Source: Bacteroidia bacterium (GTDB lineage: Bacteria; Bacteroidota; Bacteroidia; J057). From it: a stretch of 64,000 bases of DNA. Made by a program: the position numbers and the translations under genes. Location: the NCBI GenBank assembly GCA_041391665.1, contig JAWKNO010000003.1:558001-622000 (forward strand). Direction: 5' to 3'. Under the pieces are notes generated by a model. It ran no database searches. It had not been told where the DNA came from and saw nothing but the letters and a program-made list of their open reading frames with translations. Shown piece by piece: positions 25,282 to 34,815 of this stretch; the stretch's first letter is position 1, and each line of letters opens with the position of its first letter.

Positions 25282-26304
25282 ATGCATTTAGCAGACAACA
25301 ACTATAAACAATGGTTTGAAAACATAAAGCAGAAAATAAAATCTGCCCAACTGAAAGCAGCCATAAGCGTAAACACCCAGCTTATAGAATTATACTGGGA
25401 CTTGGGAAAAGACATTGTAAACAAGCAAAACGAAGCCAACTGGGGCGATGCTGTTTTAGAGCAGCTTGCCGTTGACTTACGTTTGAGTTTCCCGAATATC
25501 AATGGTTTTTCGCGCAGAAATCTATATGCCATCAGGCAATGGTATCTGTTTTACAGCCAAGAGTTCCCAATTGTGCCACAGCTTGTGGCACAAATCCCCT
25601 GGGGGCATAATCGACTGATAATAAGCAAAATAAAAAATGTGGAACAGGCTCTTTTTTATTGTCGTGCAACCATGGCAAACAGTTGGAGCAGAGACAATTT
25701 AGATATAGCTATTAAAAATAAATATTATGAAACCAAAGGCAAATCCATAACCAATTTCCAGCACACGCTCCCACAACCACAATCTGAACTGGCAACAGAA
25801 ACCCTTAGAAACCCCTATAATCTCGACTTTTTAGGTTTAGAAAATGATGCTTTGGAACGGGAAATCGAAAACGCAATGATGGAACACATTACCCGCTTTT
25901 TGATAGAATTGGGCAAGGGTTTTGCCTTTGTTGGGCGGCAATATCAACTCATTGTAAGTGAAAATGAGTATTACTTAGACCTTTTGTTTTATCACCTGCA
26001 ACTGCGCTGTTTTGTGGTTATTGAACTAAAAGCAGGAAAATTCAAACCTGAATATGCTGGTAAACTTAACTTTTACTTGTCAGCAGTTGATAGCCAACTG
26101 AAACACGAAAGCGATAATCCGAGTATTGGACTTATTTTATGCAAACACAAAGATAAGGTAGAAGCAGAATACACCCTTCGGGACATCAATAAACCCATTG
26201 GCATCAGCGAATATATTTTAACACAAGCCTTACCAAAAGATTTCCAAAACCAGTTGCCCACAGTTGAGCAATTAGAAAACCAATTACAGGATAAAGACCA
26301 ATGA
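25282..26304 (+). CDS. DUF1016 PDDEXK nuclease (YhcG family), copy 1
   Basis: 340 residues: the DUF1016 N-terminal helical domain (about 1-160; ELYWDLGKDIVNKQNEANWG, FPNINGFSRRNLYAIRQWY) and a C-terminal PDDEXK nuclease domain. The active-site pattern is EYYLDLLFYH followed by VVIELKAGKF (D-E-x-K). The family is common in accessory DNA and is thought to act on DNA. A 94-residue gene overlaps its end by 4 nt. A second, divergent copy is at 38734-39747. The start codon was chosen as the only one giving the family N-terminus. Confidence 0.9.
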   Translation: MHLADNNYKQWFENIKQKIKSAQLKAAISVNTQLIELYWDLGKDIVNKQNEANWGDAVLEQLAVDLRLSFPNINGFSRRNLYAIRQWYLFYSQEFPIVPQLVAQIPWGHNRLIISKIKNVEQALFYCRATMANSWSRDNLDIAIKNKYYETKGKSITNFQHTLPQPQSELATETLRNPYNLDFLGLENDALEREIENAMMEHITRFLIELGKGFAFVGRQYQLIVSENEYYLDLLFYHLQLRCFVVIELKAGKFKPEYAGKLNFYLSAVDSQLKHESDNPSIGLILCKHKDKVEAEYTLRDINKPIGISEYILTQALPKDFQNQLPTVEQLENQLQDKDQ

Positions 26305-26585
26305 GCGATAACATGTTTGACGACATTAAGCAAATCATCGAGCAGTTTAACGATAGTATAAAACAGCAACTGCCTTTGTTGGAAAGCGAAGTAAACACGC
26401 TTATTTCCAGTAAAACAACTAACGGCAATGCAATTGAATGTTATTTGGACACATTGGTTTCGCTTACCATTCACGGCTTAGCCAATGATTTGTTTATCCG
26501 CTTGTTGGAGTATTACAAAACAATTGATCCAGAAGGCGCACAATTTTATTGGAACGAATACGACAAATTCACAGAAGAAAAATGA
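26301..26585 (+). CDS. Small acidic helical protein, partner of the DUF1016 gene
   Basis: 94 residues: MSDNMFDDIKQIIEQFNDSI, then an acidic helical body ending YWNEYDKFTEEK. No family recognised. The 4-nt overlap with the nuclease gene suggests the two proteins are made together, possibly as inhibitor and nuclease, but nothing in the sequence proves it. Confidence 0.6.
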   Translation: MSDNMFDDIKQIIEQFNDSIKQQLPLLESEVNTLISSKTTNGNAIECYLDTLVSLTIHGLANDLFIRLLEYYKTIDPEGAQFYWNEYDKFTEEK

Positions 26586-26694
26586 GATACGGCTCTGTGA
26601 ACAACGAAATATTCATATACTCAAACCCGCAGGACAACGTCAAAAATATGTTCGTTTAGAAGAGGAACCCGTTTGGATGTTGTGGTGCATTTAA
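26582..26694 (+). pseudogene. Possible RhuM-like N-terminal remnant
   Basis: An ATG overlapping the previous stop gives NNEIFIYSNPQDNVK, and after a frame change the reading continues YVRLEEEPVWM. Together these recall the start of RhuM-type proteins (NEIIIY...VRLEDETVWL). The gene stops at a MITE-like element that begins at 26698. Short, so tentative. Confidence 0.4.
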
Positions 26695-26697
26695 AAA

Positions 26698-26855
26698 CAG
26701 AATTATAAAGTAATTGGGAGAAAGTGATCTTTCCGAAGCGAAGCAGAAACCATCTGCCTGGGCAGACTCACAAAGGCCTCAAGGAAACTGCGCTTTGTGT
26801 CCCTTGTGGCTTCCTGGTGTCCCTGGTGGTTTATCCCAATATGTTTATAATTCCG
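26698..26855. repeat. MITE-like element, copy C (158 bp)
   Basis: Nearly the same interior as copy A at 9112-9280 (TCTTTCCGAAGCGAAGCAGA, AACCATCTGC, GGTGGTTTATCCCAAT) with inverted ends CAGAATTATAAAGTAATTGG and TCCCAATATGTTTATAATTC plus CG. It lies between a RhuM-like remnant and a Fic remnant, abutting both. Confidence 0.7.
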
Positions 26856-27008
26856 ATTTGAGGGGAAGTTGACTTCTTCGAAATGGGCAAAGATTGCTGA
26901 ATGTTCAAAGGATACAGCGATTAGAGATATTAACGACTTGATAGATAAAGACATATTACAAAAAAACCAGCGGGAGGAAGAAGTACCAATTATGAACTAA
27001 AGAAATGA
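26854..27008 (+). pseudogene. C-terminal fragment of a Fic family protein, frameshifted
   Basis: The translation FEGKLTSSKWAKIAECSKDT, AIRDINDLIDKDIL matches the winged-helix tail that follows the Fic domain in many Bacteroidota proteins. After a run of seven A (about 26960-26966) the frame must shift to read AGGRSTNYELKK and a stop, the normal ending. The catalytic Fic domain is absent because the MITE-like element abuts the left end. Non-functional. Confidence 0.75.
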
Positions 27009-27060
27009 AAAAGTGCCTTGCTACTTATTCGCCAGGCAGTTATGAATCCATATAAAAAAT

Positions 27061-27101
27061 GAGGTGGTCCCCAATCTTTTGACAGAATTGGAAACCACCT
27101 C
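27061..27101 (-). terminator. Rho-independent terminator of the TonB/beta-helix operon
   Basis: GAGGTGGT..CCAAT pairs with ATTGG..ACCACCTC, followed on the minus strand by six T. It is 22 nt past the stop of the 27123 gene. Confidence 0.82.
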
Positions 27102-27122
27102 AAAGTATCTACAGCAGGTTTA

Positions 27123-28817
27123 CTACTTAGACAAAATCATTCTCTTAGAGGCCACAAAATTTTGACCGTTTACACCTGTAACATTGATCTGATAGATATA
27201 GATACCACTGCTAAGGTTTGAAGCATCAAAATTAAATTCATGTGTACCTGAGGCCAATCTGCTTTCAGTCAATTCAAATACTTTCTGACCAAAAAGGTTG
27301 GATACACTCAGTGTAACTGAATTTGCGGGCTGGAGTAAACCAAACTGGATGGTGGTAGTCTGGTTAAATGGGTTCGGATAGTTGCTCAAAGCATAAATTT
27401 GCGTCGGCAGCACTTTGTCAATAGAAGTAGCCCATGGAACAATCATCGGCGTGTTATCCATAGTAAGAGGATCGTAAACTGCGGTAGCATTTGCCATTGA
27501 ATCTCTGATTGCTGCTACAATATTCGCTCTGCCGGCTATATAGTCTGCTTTTCTATCAGGGAACCAGTTCAAATCACCCAGCGGTAATCCGTCTGTTCCA
27601 GCTGTCTGCATATATGTATTTGAGTAACTCAGGTCAAATGCCGGAGGCCAGCTAAGTACGGGCAAGCCATTTCCATCAAATGATACGGGTGAAGTAACAC
27701 GCCAGTCAGGCCAGGTTCCTGATTGGTTATACCAGTGGGAATTTATATAACTAACGATCGAATCTGTATTTCCGGGATGAACAGTAAATCCGGGATCCCG
27801 TTCGGCGTAGTTTGTACCAATGGTATAATTATCATCAATTGTGATAAATGAGTCCACATCAGCATGTTCCCACAAAAGGCCGGGAGCAATAGAATCACCA
27901 CCAGATGTGGTAAACCAATCTAAAATTTTCTGCTCGCGATAAAACAGGTTTTGACCTAAATACAGTGAAATACTGTCCAGCTTGGTTTTGGAATCGGCAA
28001 AATAATTCCATGTGGTAAAATGCGAATCATAGGTATTGCTGGGAGTTGCTGCATTTTCATTTTTACGGCCTACAAACAGCCAGTTATAAAAAATATTATT
28101 GGCAGTGATCATCTCGAAAGCGCGCTGCTCGTGGCCATTTACCGTTTGATTGAGATAGGTGTTGTGCATCTCATGAATTTTGGCATTGTGCCACGGGCCA
28201 CTATTGCCTGTCAAACGACCGGAGTTTACAACTGAGTTGTTTTCAATCACGACATTATTACAAGCCACATCCATACGGAGCGGGAAGCCACCGAAAGGAT
28301 TAAAAAGTGGGCGAACGCCATTGATGAATACACAGTCGGTGATCAGGGTGCTATCGCCTTTAAACTGGTTTCTGAGTGCAAAATCCCGCCAGTCAGTAAA
28401 TACGCAGTTCACTGCCATCATTTTGCTACCACCGGTATTTGCGACGAAGTTACCACTAATCTCACCGTTGCTGTTTGTACCACTAAAAAGAACATTCTTG
28501 AGGGTCAGTGATCCTCCGGCTTTAATTTCAAAGAAAGTTCTTGCAGTACCGTCAGCGGCAGGTGTATTTACCAAAACGGGAGGGGTGGTTTGATCCATAA
28601 TCCAGGTATCATCAGGCCCCACGATGGTTACATCAAATGTCAAGTCAATACGGCCGTCAAACGCGTAATATTGACCAGCAGCAACTGTGTAAACACCCGG
28701 GCCGGTTATCTGCGTATTGACGAACGAGTTTGGATCCAAAGCTGTTTGTGCAGTTGAAACTGTAAACAGTCCAACCAGAAACACAAACACAAATGAAAGA
28801 GTAATAGCTTTTTTCAT
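27123..28817 (-). CDS. Secreted beta-helix protein with type IX sorting tail
   Basis: 564 residues. The signal MKKAITLSFVFVFLVGLFTV is followed by a right-handed beta-helix-like region (about 90-280, repeated turns such as AGGSLTLKNVLFSGT, VACNNVVIENNSVVNSGRL) and a C-terminal sorting domain (about 480-564; YPNPFNQTTTIQFGLLQPAN ending YIYQINV..ASKRMILSK). The tail directs export by the type IX system and attachment to the surface. It lies 42 nt after a TonB-dependent receptor gene and ends the operon. Beta-helix proteins of this kind often bind or cleave polysaccharide; no catalytic residues could be assigned. Confidence 0.85.
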   Translation of the reverse strand: MKKAITLSFVFVFLVGLFTVSTAQTALDPNSFVNTQITGPGVYTVAAGQYYAFDGRIDLTFDVTIVGPDDTWIMDQTTPPVLVNTPAADGTARTFFEIKAGGSLTLKNVLFSGTNSNGEISGNFVANTGGSKMMAVNCVFTDWRDFALRNQFKGDSTLITDCVFINGVRPLFNPFGGFPLRMDVACNNVVIENNSVVNSGRLTGNSGPWHNAKIHEMHNTYLNQTVNGHEQRAFEMITANNIFYNWLFVGRKNENAATPSNTYDSHFTTWNYFADSKTKLDSISLYLGQNLFYREQKILDWFTTSGGDSIAPGLLWEHADVDSFITIDDNYTIGTNYAERDPGFTVHPGNTDSIVSYINSHWYNQSGTWPDWRVTSPVSFDGNGLPVLSWPPAFDLSYSNTYMQTAGTDGLPLGDLNWFPDRKADYIAGRANIVAAIRDSMANATAVYDPLTMDNTPMIVPWATSIDKVLPTQIYALSNYPNPFNQTTTIQFGLLQPANSVTLSVSNLFGQKVFELTESRLASGTHEFNFDASNLSSGIYIYQINVTGVNGQNFVASKRMILSK

Positions 28818-28859
28818 AATAAGTACGATTTAAAAAAGGTCATTAAGTTAAGGTTTAAA

Positions 28860-31814
28860 TTATTGAAATCCGTAGCGAATCCCTATGTCAATGGTTCTTC
28901 CATAATATTGCACAGAAGAAAGTTTTTGTAATACACTTATAAACGAACGATCGGCTGCGTTGGAAATATTATTGGCATTCATATACAACTGGAATCGTCC
29001 ATTCAGCCAGGGTAGTTTCTGGTAAGCGGTAAAATCCCAACGTCTGTAAGCAGCCGTATAGGCATCCAGTTCATCGTAAGTTCTGTTTACACCCGTCAGA
29101 ATATTATCCTGATATACGAAGGATAAACGAGCCGAAAAACCGCCGACATCATAACCTAATGTAAAGTTAAATACATCATTGGGCTGATTAGGCATCCTGC
29201 CTGCTCGTGTGGAATCGACAAATATGGTTTGCGCAAATGGCCCTGTTCCTAACTTAACCGATGTCTGATAGGGATAAGTGGTTTCTGAGTTGATATGGGT
29301 ATAGTTAACATTTAAGACAAAACCCTTAAGGAATGAGGGCAGATACCAGAAATGCGTTTGCCAGTCCAGCTCAAATCCCTTGACATAAGAAATACCATCG
29401 AGATTCATCCAGGTATTAACAACCGTTTGCTGGGTTGGTGTTAAATTAAATCTGTTATCAATTCTTGCCGGATCTTTGGTTCTAAAACTGGTAGTAACAA
29501 TTAAATTGTCAATCTCTTTGTAAAAATATCCGGCAGTAAACAAACCAATGCGATTTTTATAAACCGAAGCATAAACATCATAGTTTTGAGATATGGCTGG
29601 CAGAAGGACCGGATTACCTAAATCCAGCGCAGGGCCACTGTACGAATCATAATACATATAGGGAGAAATAGCCCTGTAATCGGGATATATGATACTTTTT
29701 GTTCGGGCCAGACGAACATCCAGCCAGCTCACCGGCTTCACACGAGCCTGGAGCTGAGGAAACCAGTTTTGGCCCTTGTTATTGTCTGCGGACAGCTCTG
29801 AATTTCTGAAATCTTCCGGGTTGGGGCCGAATCTTTCTGTCAGGAATGAATTGTAACCAAAGGCAAAATTTTCATACCTGATACCGGGAAAGAGTGTGAC
29901 ATATTTGCCAACGTTAATCTCTGACATGGCATAAAAGGCATAAAGGTCTTTTTTGTAGGTATAATCATACTGAATCGATTCTTTTACTGCCTTGAGATAA
30001 TAACCACTATTAACGGCTAAATCCTCATAGTGATTCATTTTCCAGATATCCGCTTTATAAAATAAATCATTAACGCCTTCTTCCCCTGCAAGGAAATTTC
30101 CCACTTTATAGGAAGGATCTTCAAACAGAAAAGCCCTGATTCCGAGATTCTGATCGAGATTTTCCAGACCCAAATCTGTCCAAAGCGAATCTTTTAATAC
30201 CCTTACAAATTCTTCCCCCCAGAAGTTCCGGTCGGGTTGGCTAAAATGTTGTGTTTCATCATTATTTCTGACATTGCGCACATATTTACCGCCAAATTTT
30301 ATTTTACCCGAAACCGCTTTTGAAAGGCTAAAAGGAACATTAACATTGAGCATTGCCTCCTGGGCGGACTCCTGAACATCCCGCTCTAAAGTGGTAAAAT
30401 TTGTCACCCGCTTCGCACTGGTTCCCTGAATAATTTTAGCAGCGCTTAACAACTCATTGGGTGTTGCTTTAACAGGTTCATCCAGCGATGGCGTTGTAAA
30501 ACCGGCTTCGTTTTGGGCAATCCCTATATTCATTCTAAGGTCGCCGGGGTTGTATTGTTTGGAAATGGAATTGGAAACGGAGAAATCAACAGTAAAAAAA
30601 GAAAATTTAAATTCTCCCTGAAGCGCATTACTAAGCACCGTATTGCTCATCTCTCTGTCTGCTGCAAATCCTGACCATTGATTCCCGATAAGGGTAAGTG
30701 AATTTTGCTGCTCTATCTGATGCTGATAAAGGTTACTTACAAAATTGTTCATAAGTATGGAGCCCTTTTTAAACTGATAGTCAAGCACTAATCCTCCTCC
30801 CAATCTTTGTCTTTCCGTAACTCTGTCGCTGATGCTCACCTGGTTGAGGTCGATCGGAATAAACCCGCCGTCCAGTGAATCTTCTTCGTTTAATGCATAA
30901 CCGGCATTCAGGACATCAGAATTTCTATTGAAATTATCTAAGTACCCGGAAACCTGCACCCCAAGCTTCTTCTTAAAAAACCGGTTACTAAGCAAACCGT
31001 TTACCCGGTAGTTTCCATAGGTATTTGCCTGGGAGCCATATCCCCCCTGCAGCCCGATATTGCTTCTGAATCCTTCAGGCGCCTTCGCAATTTTGAGATT
31101 AACGGTTCCCCCCACCGCATCTGCATCCATATCGGGTGTCAAAGCTTTGGTAACTTCAATACCGCTAAGGATGTTGGGAGCAATCATGTTCAAATCCACA
31201 CTTCGGTCATCCCGGTCTGTTGACTGCATGCGCACCCCATTGACCATCGTCACATTATATTGTGGCGAGATACCCCGGACAGACACCTTCTGGCCCTCCC
31301 CTCCATTTCTGATCAGGGAGATACCGGGAAGCCTTGATACGGATTCTGCGGCATTTACATCCGGAACATCTCTTATCCGGTCTGCGGATACAACATTTTT
31401 GATGGTATTAGAGGCCAACTGCTCGTTGATAGCATTTAGCTGACCGGAAGCCTGGGCAGAGATTTCTACTTCTTTACCCTGAACACCGACGTAATCTAAT
31501 TCAACATTGACTTCCAGCGTTTTTCCCGCAGCTACGGAGACGGGTATTTTTTGCTCTACATAACCAATGTATTTGATCACCAACTGATAATCTCCTACAG
31601 GAATCTGCCTAAGAATGAATTCCCCATCATCATTAGTAGAGGCGCCATGACTGGTTCCTTCCAATCGAACACCCGCAAACGGAATCTTTTCACCGGATGC
31701 TTTTTCAACTACTGATCCCGAAATATTACCGGACCCTTGTGCATAAATGGAGTGTATTCCCATAAAAAATACTCCAAGCACCAAACAGAAAAGAGAAGTG
31801 GCTGATTTAGACAT
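28860..31814 (-). CDS. TonB-dependent outer-membrane receptor
   Basis: 984 residues: signal peptide (1-26), a carboxypeptidase-regulatory-like domain (about 30-115; GSVVEKASGEKIPFAGVRLE), the plug (about 135-245; VPDVNAAESVSRLPGISLIR and GIEVTKALTPDMDADAVGGT), and a 22-strand barrel ending in Phe-Gln after DIGIRYGF. It transports large substrates over the outer membrane using TonB energy. The plug motif resembles the Caulobacter-type TIGR01782 receptors more than SusC. No SusD gene follows; the downstream gene encodes a secreted beta-helix protein, which suggests an uptake pair. Substrate unknown. Confidence 0.93.
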   Translation of the reverse strand: MSKSATSLFCLVLGVFFMGIHSIYAQGSGNISGSVVEKASGEKIPFAGVRLEGTSHGASTNDDGEFILRQIPVGDYQLVIKYIGYVEQKIPVSVAAGKTLEVNVELDYVGVQGKEVEISAQASGQLNAINEQLASNTIKNVVSADRIRDVPDVNAAESVSRLPGISLIRNGGEGQKVSVRGISPQYNVTMVNGVRMQSTDRDDRSVDLNMIAPNILSGIEVTKALTPDMDADAVGGTVNLKIAKAPEGFRSNIGLQGGYGSQANTYGNYRVNGLLSNRFFKKKLGVQVSGYLDNFNRNSDVLNAGYALNEEDSLDGGFIPIDLNQVSISDRVTERQRLGGGLVLDYQFKKGSILMNNFVSNLYQHQIEQQNSLTLIGNQWSGFAADREMSNTVLSNALQGEFKFSFFTVDFSVSNSISKQYNPGDLRMNIGIAQNEAGFTTPSLDEPVKATPNELLSAAKIIQGTSAKRVTNFTTLERDVQESAQEAMLNVNVPFSLSKAVSGKIKFGGKYVRNVRNNDETQHFSQPDRNFWGEEFVRVLKDSLWTDLGLENLDQNLGIRAFLFEDPSYKVGNFLAGEEGVNDLFYKADIWKMNHYEDLAVNSGYYLKAVKESIQYDYTYKKDLYAFYAMSEINVGKYVTLFPGIRYENFAFGYNSFLTERFGPNPEDFRNSELSADNNKGQNWFPQLQARVKPVSWLDVRLARTKSIIYPDYRAISPYMYYDSYSGPALDLGNPVLLPAISQNYDVYASVYKNRIGLFTAGYFYKEIDNLIVTTSFRTKDPARIDNRFNLTPTQQTVVNTWMNLDGISYVKGFELDWQTHFWYLPSFLKGFVLNVNYTHINSETTYPYQTSVKLGTGPFAQTIFVDSTRAGRMPNQPNDVFNFTLGYDVGGFSARLSFVYQDNILTGVNRTYDELDAYTAAYRRWDFTAYQKLPWLNGRFQLYMNANNISNAADRSFISVLQKLSSVQYYGRTIDIGIRYGFQ

Positions 31815-32149
31815 TGACTTAGTATTTGAGTGATCTATATTTTTGCCCCAGCACGTATTTAAGAAAGCGTTAATCAGGTATTACGTTTTCTAAAAGTAGA
31901 TTTTCTGACCTTAGAAAAAAGTTAAAACTCATGAGCAATCGTTTGCTTAGAACAAATTCTGCCCATAACCCGTTTCAAATCGGGAATATTTGATGGTTTA
32001 CAATTGGGAATTAATGAGCGGTTCACGTTTTTCTGCATAGCCGGAAATATTTTCAATAAATTCCTCATAGCCGCGCGGTATTACTGAAAGTTCGGAAAAA
32101 AAAATTGCACCCACAACAACAGGAGTGCCTTTTTGGATATTACCCTATC
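31815..32149. other. 335-bp gap with no gene
   Basis: No frame of interest and no clear repeat. It must hold the promoter of the receptor operon, but no TAnnTTTG box was seen upstream of 31814. The half near 32100 is downstream of the amine oxidase gene. Confidence 0.5.
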
Positions 32150-33496
32150 CTACCCCACAGCCTCCGCAGCTTCTTTCCCTGTCACAAATGCGCCTTCCAT
32201 AAATCCTTGCCACTCAGCGATATGCTCACCAGCGAAATGGATATGCCGGAAAGGTTTGTGCAGTACAGGCAACAGGGTAAACCACTGGTTGGTATCGTAA
32301 ATCGCATAAGCACCCTGAGTGAGCGGGTCATTGCCCCAGTAATATCCGGCAACTTTCAGAATATAATCATCCACTTTTCCGAAGGGAATATCCAGGGCTT
32401 CGGCGACCATTTTTTTGCGCTGTTGGGGGCTCATTTTGGACATGAGATAAGCTTTATCACCGGTGGCGTAAGCTGTAAGAACACCTTCTTTTCCGGGTTG
32501 GAGTTTGGTTGAATGGAAAAAGTAATGGGCAGGTGTGTCGGTGATCAGGTCAAATGCCTCTTCTTTCCAGAACCTTTCGGAAAACAGCACGCTGAATTTC
32601 ATAATCCGGCAGTACTGAAGTGCAGAAATGGCTTCCTGTTTGGCTTCCGGAAAAGCGGGCTCCCACTGGATCTGAGAAATGGCAAAAGTCGGAAGCGTAC
32701 AGATTACTTTGTCTGCGGTGAAGGTTTTTCCGTTTTCGCAGGTAACGGTTACCCTTCCCGACGATTGGCTTACACGGGTAACTTTATGGCTGGTGTGAAT
32801 ATTTTCCCGGCCGGTTTTGTCTGCAAGTTTTTCGATGATCTTCGAATTTCCCCCTTTGACGATATAGTCCATTTCATTTTTGGGGCTGGAATAGGCGTAT
32901 TCAGAAAGCGCGGAAAAAGCCGAAACATTGCGGATAGTCTCCCCAAAATCAGTGCTGTCGAGCAATTCACGGATTTCGAGGTCGCGCTCAGAAAGACCGA
33001 GCGTTTTGAGATAACGCCACCAGTCTGTCGTATCGAGCGATTTTTCTTCCTTCGCAGAAGCCGAGGTGAAGGCCTTGAGTTGTTCTTCCAGTTTTTTGTG
33101 GCCGGCCTCCCATGACCAGTCATTGGCTTTACTGTAAGAGCCATTGAGAAGGAGCGCCGTATCAAAGCGGTGATCGAGAATTTCGAGACCAAAAGATTCG
33201 CAGAGACTCAGCAATTCGGTATGCGATTCGCCAATCCATTCAGCGCCAAGCTCAACCGTGAGGCCATTTTCAGGGGAAATAGTATGACTGTTGACCCTGC
33301 CCCCGATGCGGTTACGAGCTTCGAGGACGGTGTATTTTGCACCCATTTCCTGAAGCCGCAGGGCTGCACCGAGGCCGGCCAATCCGGCTCCAAGGATAAT
33401 GACCTCTGGTTGGCGCTGAATGTAAGGAGCCGCCGAAATCGCCGGTAAGCCGGCAGCCAGAATTGATCCTGTCTTGATGAAGTCTCTGCGTCTCAT
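32150..33496 (-). CDS. Flavin-containing amine oxidase, Tat-exported
   Basis: 448 residues. The N-terminus MRRRDFIKTGSILAAGLPAI carries a twin-arginine signal. The FAD-binding motif GAGLAGLGAALRLQEMGA is followed by VLEARNRIGGRV (about residues 37-68). Other family segments are GAEWIG, VICTLPTFAISQIQWEP and the C-terminal FAGEHIAEWQGFMEGA. The family oxidises primary or secondary amines, or related compounds, in the periplasm. The gene is 4 nt from the next one upstream, so it may be co-transcribed with the OsmC gene. Confidence 0.9.
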   Translation of the reverse strand: MRRRDFIKTGSILAAGLPAISAAPYIQRQPEVIILGAGLAGLGAALRLQEMGAKYTVLEARNRIGGRVNSHTISPENGLTVELGAEWIGESHTELLSLCESFGLEILDHRFDTALLLNGSYSKANDWSWEAGHKKLEEQLKAFTSASAKEEKSLDTTDWWRYLKTLGLSERDLEIRELLDSTDFGETIRNVSAFSALSEYAYSSPKNEMDYIVKGGNSKIIEKLADKTGRENIHTSHKVTRVSQSSGRVTVTCENGKTFTADKVICTLPTFAISQIQWEPAFPEAKQEAISALQYCRIMKFSVLFSERFWKEEAFDLITDTPAHYFFHSTKLQPGKEGVLTAYATGDKAYLMSKMSPQQRKKMVAEALDIPFGKVDDYILKVAGYYWGNDPLTQGAYAIYDTNQWFTLLPVLHKPFRHIHFAGEHIAEWQGFMEGAFVTGKEAAEAVG

Positions 33497-33500
33497 GATC

Positions 33501-33914
33501 TTAAGCGTTGAGGGTGTATTCTACCGAAATCTCCGTATTGAGGAGTTTGGAAATAGGGCAGTTCAATTCTGCGTCTTTTACCAGTTCGGCAAACTTTTCT
33601 TCAGAAATCCCGGGTACTTTAGCAGAAAGCGTAAGCTGAGAACTTGTCACCGCTCCGTTTTCGAGGGTAATAATACAGCGGGTTTCCAACTGGTCGGGGA
33701 TAAACCCGGCTCCGCTGAGGTTGAAGCTGAGTTTCATGGTAAAACATCCGGAATGCGCAGCGGCAATCAGTTCTTCAGGGTTTGTGCCCACACCATTTTC
33801 AAAACGAGAACTAAAGGAATACTGTGTCTGATTTAGCACTGTACTTTGGGTGGAAAGATGCCCATGGCCTTCTTTTCCGGTGCCCTGCCAGAAAGCAGTT
33901 GCTGATCTTTTCAT
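33501..33914 (-). CDS. OsmC family peroxiredoxin
   Basis: 137 residues. Redox Cys residues are in AAAHSGCFTM and DAELNCPISK, the standard OsmC spacing. The protein reduces organic hydroperoxides in the cytoplasm and is usually stress-inducible. The start MKRSATAFWQGTGKEGHGHL is typical of the subgroup that carries the tag N-terminus. It precedes the amine oxidase gene by 4 nt, and amine oxidation makes peroxide, so the pairing is sensible. Confidence 0.92.
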   Translation of the reverse strand: MKRSATAFWQGTGKEGHGHLSTQSTVLNQTQYSFSSRFENGVGTNPEELIAAAHSGCFTMKLSFNLSGAGFIPDQLETRCIITLENGAVTSSQLTLSAKVPGISEEKFAELVKDAELNCPISKLLNTEISVEYTLNA

Positions 33915-33954
33915 AGGTAATATATGGATTGATGTGAAAAAATAAATGCGTTAG

Positions 33955-34803
33955 CTACCCAATAGCAATCGACTCACAAATATAATTGGGAATAATGCCG
34001 TAGGCTTCAATGAGTATTTCGGCGCGGTTGGGAAGGGTATTGCCTGAAAGAACCAGGGCCGTATCCATCCCAAACTTATTCCCTCCCATAATATCTGTGT
34101 GAAGGGTATCTCCTACCATCAGGATTTCATTCTTTTGAATGGGGCGCTCTTTCTGAATATGTTCGAAAGCAAAGTTAAACATTTGCGCATCAGGTTTACC
34201 AAAACGGATAAATTTCTTTCCCACAATATGCTCCATCATATTGGCAATAGACCCTACCGCTACGGCAAGGTCGTATTTTGAAACCGGGTATGCAGCATCT
34301 GTATTGGCGACGATGACAGGCATATTTTTGATACGCACGAGGTTAATCGCCTTATTGATGTCGTGATTCCAGTCATATCCTTCATCGTCGAGGAGGACAA
34401 GCGCACTGATCTTGTCAGCATCTTCGAGTTCCAGATCGCGAATGGATATAGCCTTCAACCCAATGGCCTCCACATAATGCGCAGATTGCGGTGTACCCAG
34501 ATAAGCGATAACGCCTGATTTGACTTTAAGCCGGAGGTATTCGCGGGCGATCATTCCGGAGGAAATGATTTTATGCTCATTGATCTCCGCGATCCCCCGC
34601 TCCTGATATACTGATGCAAGGGCCAGCGGGCTCCGGGATGCATCATTGGTAAGGATATAAAAATCGATATCATTTTCCTTGAGAAACTGGAAGGTCTGTT
34701 CTACTCCGGGAATCAACCCTTTATGGTTTTTCAGCACACCATAAGCATCAAAGAAAATGGCGCGGTAATTCTGAGCGACTGACTTAAAATCGTGTAAATG
34801 CAT
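33955..34803 (-). CDS. HAD-superfamily phosphatase (NagD-like)
   Basis: 282 residues. Motif I is FFDAYGVLKNHKG (about residue 18), motif II ILTNDASRSP, and motif IV VGDTLHTDIMGGNKFGMDTALVL. The cap domain between them has the class IIA length. Such enzymes dephosphorylate small metabolites. It lies 12 nt after the kinase-like gene, and the two probably form one unit. The specific substrate is unknown. Confidence 0.85.
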   Translation of the reverse strand: MHLHDFKSVAQNYRAIFFDAYGVLKNHKGLIPGVEQTFQFLKENDIDFYILTNDASRSPLALASVYQERGIAEINEHKIISSGMIAREYLRLKVKSGVIAYLGTPQSAHYVEAIGLKAISIRDLELEDADKISALVLLDDEGYDWNHDINKAINLVRIKNMPVIVANTDAAYPVSKYDLAVAVGSIANMMEHIVGKKFIRFGKPDAQMFNFAFEHIQKERPIQKNEILMVGDTLHTDIMGGNKFGMDTALVLSGNTLPNRAEILIEAYGIIPNYICESIAIG

Positions 34804-34815
34804 GAATGCGTTCGG

